Source: a virus
Direction: 5' to 3' (one strand)
Virus record (IMG/VR): IMGVR_UViG_3300003894_000032
Location: 1-21,515 of that record
DNA length: 21,515 bases
Notes under the pieces: model-generated
Told to the model about the DNA's origin: nothing
The model's input: the letters and a program-made list of their open reading frames with translations, nothing else
Database searches by the model: none
In this document: one piece after another, positions 21,192-21,515 of the stretch
Layout of the letters: every line of letters begins with the position of its first letter
Numbering within the stretch: position 1 is the stretch's first letter
Translations under genes and position numbers: made by a program

Positions 21192-21515
21192 ATCGTAAAG
21201 AGGCATGGCCCGAATTACTGGATGAAGTGTTTCAAAGACACTACACCACAGAGTTTGAGTGGGGTGTATTTGATTGCTGTATTTTCGTTTGTGAGTGTAT
21301 CCATGCAATGACGGGTATTGATATGTACGCTGATTTCAAAGGGAAATACACCACTGAGTTGGAAGCCCATCAGCTTGTGAGTGACTATGTAGGATTGGAA
21401 TACAAATCCTCTATAAAATTTGTGAGTGAAATAGCAGAATATTTTTGTTCAAAATACAAGTTACAGGTAGTCGAAAAATCCTTCGCCCAACGTGGTGATA
21501 TTGCGTTGATTGATC
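21188..21515 (+). CDS. DUF6950/NlpC-P60-like tail peptidase (partial)
   Basis: The start overlaps the preceding stop (ATGA) and the frame runs off the right edge after 109 codons. The product begins MNRKEAWPELLDEVFQRHYTTEFEWGVFDCCIFVCECIHAMTGIDMYADFKGKY and reaches SFAQRGDIALID. The segment WGVFDCC with Asp29-Cys30 and the later QRGD match the DUF6950 family, related in context to NlpC/P60-type cell-wall peptidases at the gene-transfer-agent gp14 position. A role in local peptidoglycan opening during DNA entry is inferred. Only the first part is seen. Confidence 0.8.
   Translation, partial: MNRKEAWPELLDEVFQRHYTTEFEWGVFDCCIFVCECIHAMTGIDMYADFKGKYTTELEAHQLVSDYVGLEYKSSIKFVSEIAEYFCSKYKLQVVEKSFAQRGDIALID

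Overview
The window looks like about 21.5 kb of a tailed double-stranded DNA phage (or prophage) with a long non-contractile tail. The right three quarters is a nearly uninterrupted plus-strand virion module: small and large terminase, portal, MuF-like head protein, XkdF-like protease, scaffold, decoration protein, major capsid protein, head-tail connectors, tail terminator, tail tube, tail assembly chaperone pair, tape measure and the first tail-tip genes. Base composition is AT-leaning (judged by eye). A lipoprotein with a Gram-negative-style lipobox and gene-transfer-agent-like distal tail proteins suggest a proteobacterial or other Gram-negative host; this is inference. No integrase, tRNA, CRISPR array or insertion sequence was seen.

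Layout. (1) 1-421, minus strand: two overlapping small genes leaving the window on the left, behind a strong sigma70-type promoter wrapped in inverted repeats. (2) 422-935, non-coding: a T-rich direct repeat and then a degenerate tandem array with a period of about 42 bp, each unit holding an internal dyad. (3) 936-2407, minus strand: an operon of a metallophosphoesterase, an unknown protein, an orphan reading frame without a start, and a DUF551 protein. (4) 2408-2542: a divergent promoter region. (5) 2543-3997, plus strand: an alpha/beta hydrolase, a lipoprotein, a 22-residue membrane peptide, a one-helix membrane protein and a small basic protein, in overlapping or touching frames. (6) 4007-21515: the virion module. 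It is interrupted by one minus-strand gene between the terminase subunits (4686-4982) and by four glycan-type genes among the connector and tail genes (12288-12911 and 14526-16332).

How it works together. The terminase packages DNA through the portal into a capsid built from the major capsid protein, scaffold, protease and decoration protein. The adaptor, stopper, tail-completion and terminator proteins join head to tail. The tape measure (854 residues, predicting a tail near 130 nm) is wrapped by the chaperones and the tube protein, and the tip genes begin the adsorption and injection apparatus. Two paralogous Rossmann-type sugar-enzyme-like proteins, a methyltransferase and a DxD glycosyltransferase sit inside the late operon. 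The simplest reading is that glycosylation of virion proteins or of the host surface is timed with virion production.

The most interesting items are the 42-bp palindromic array (with one solitary copy reused as a terminator-like hairpin at 9134-9173), the glycan genes embedded among connector genes, a probable -1 frameshift joining the two chaperone frames, and an antisense gene whose promoter overlaps the large terminase start codon.
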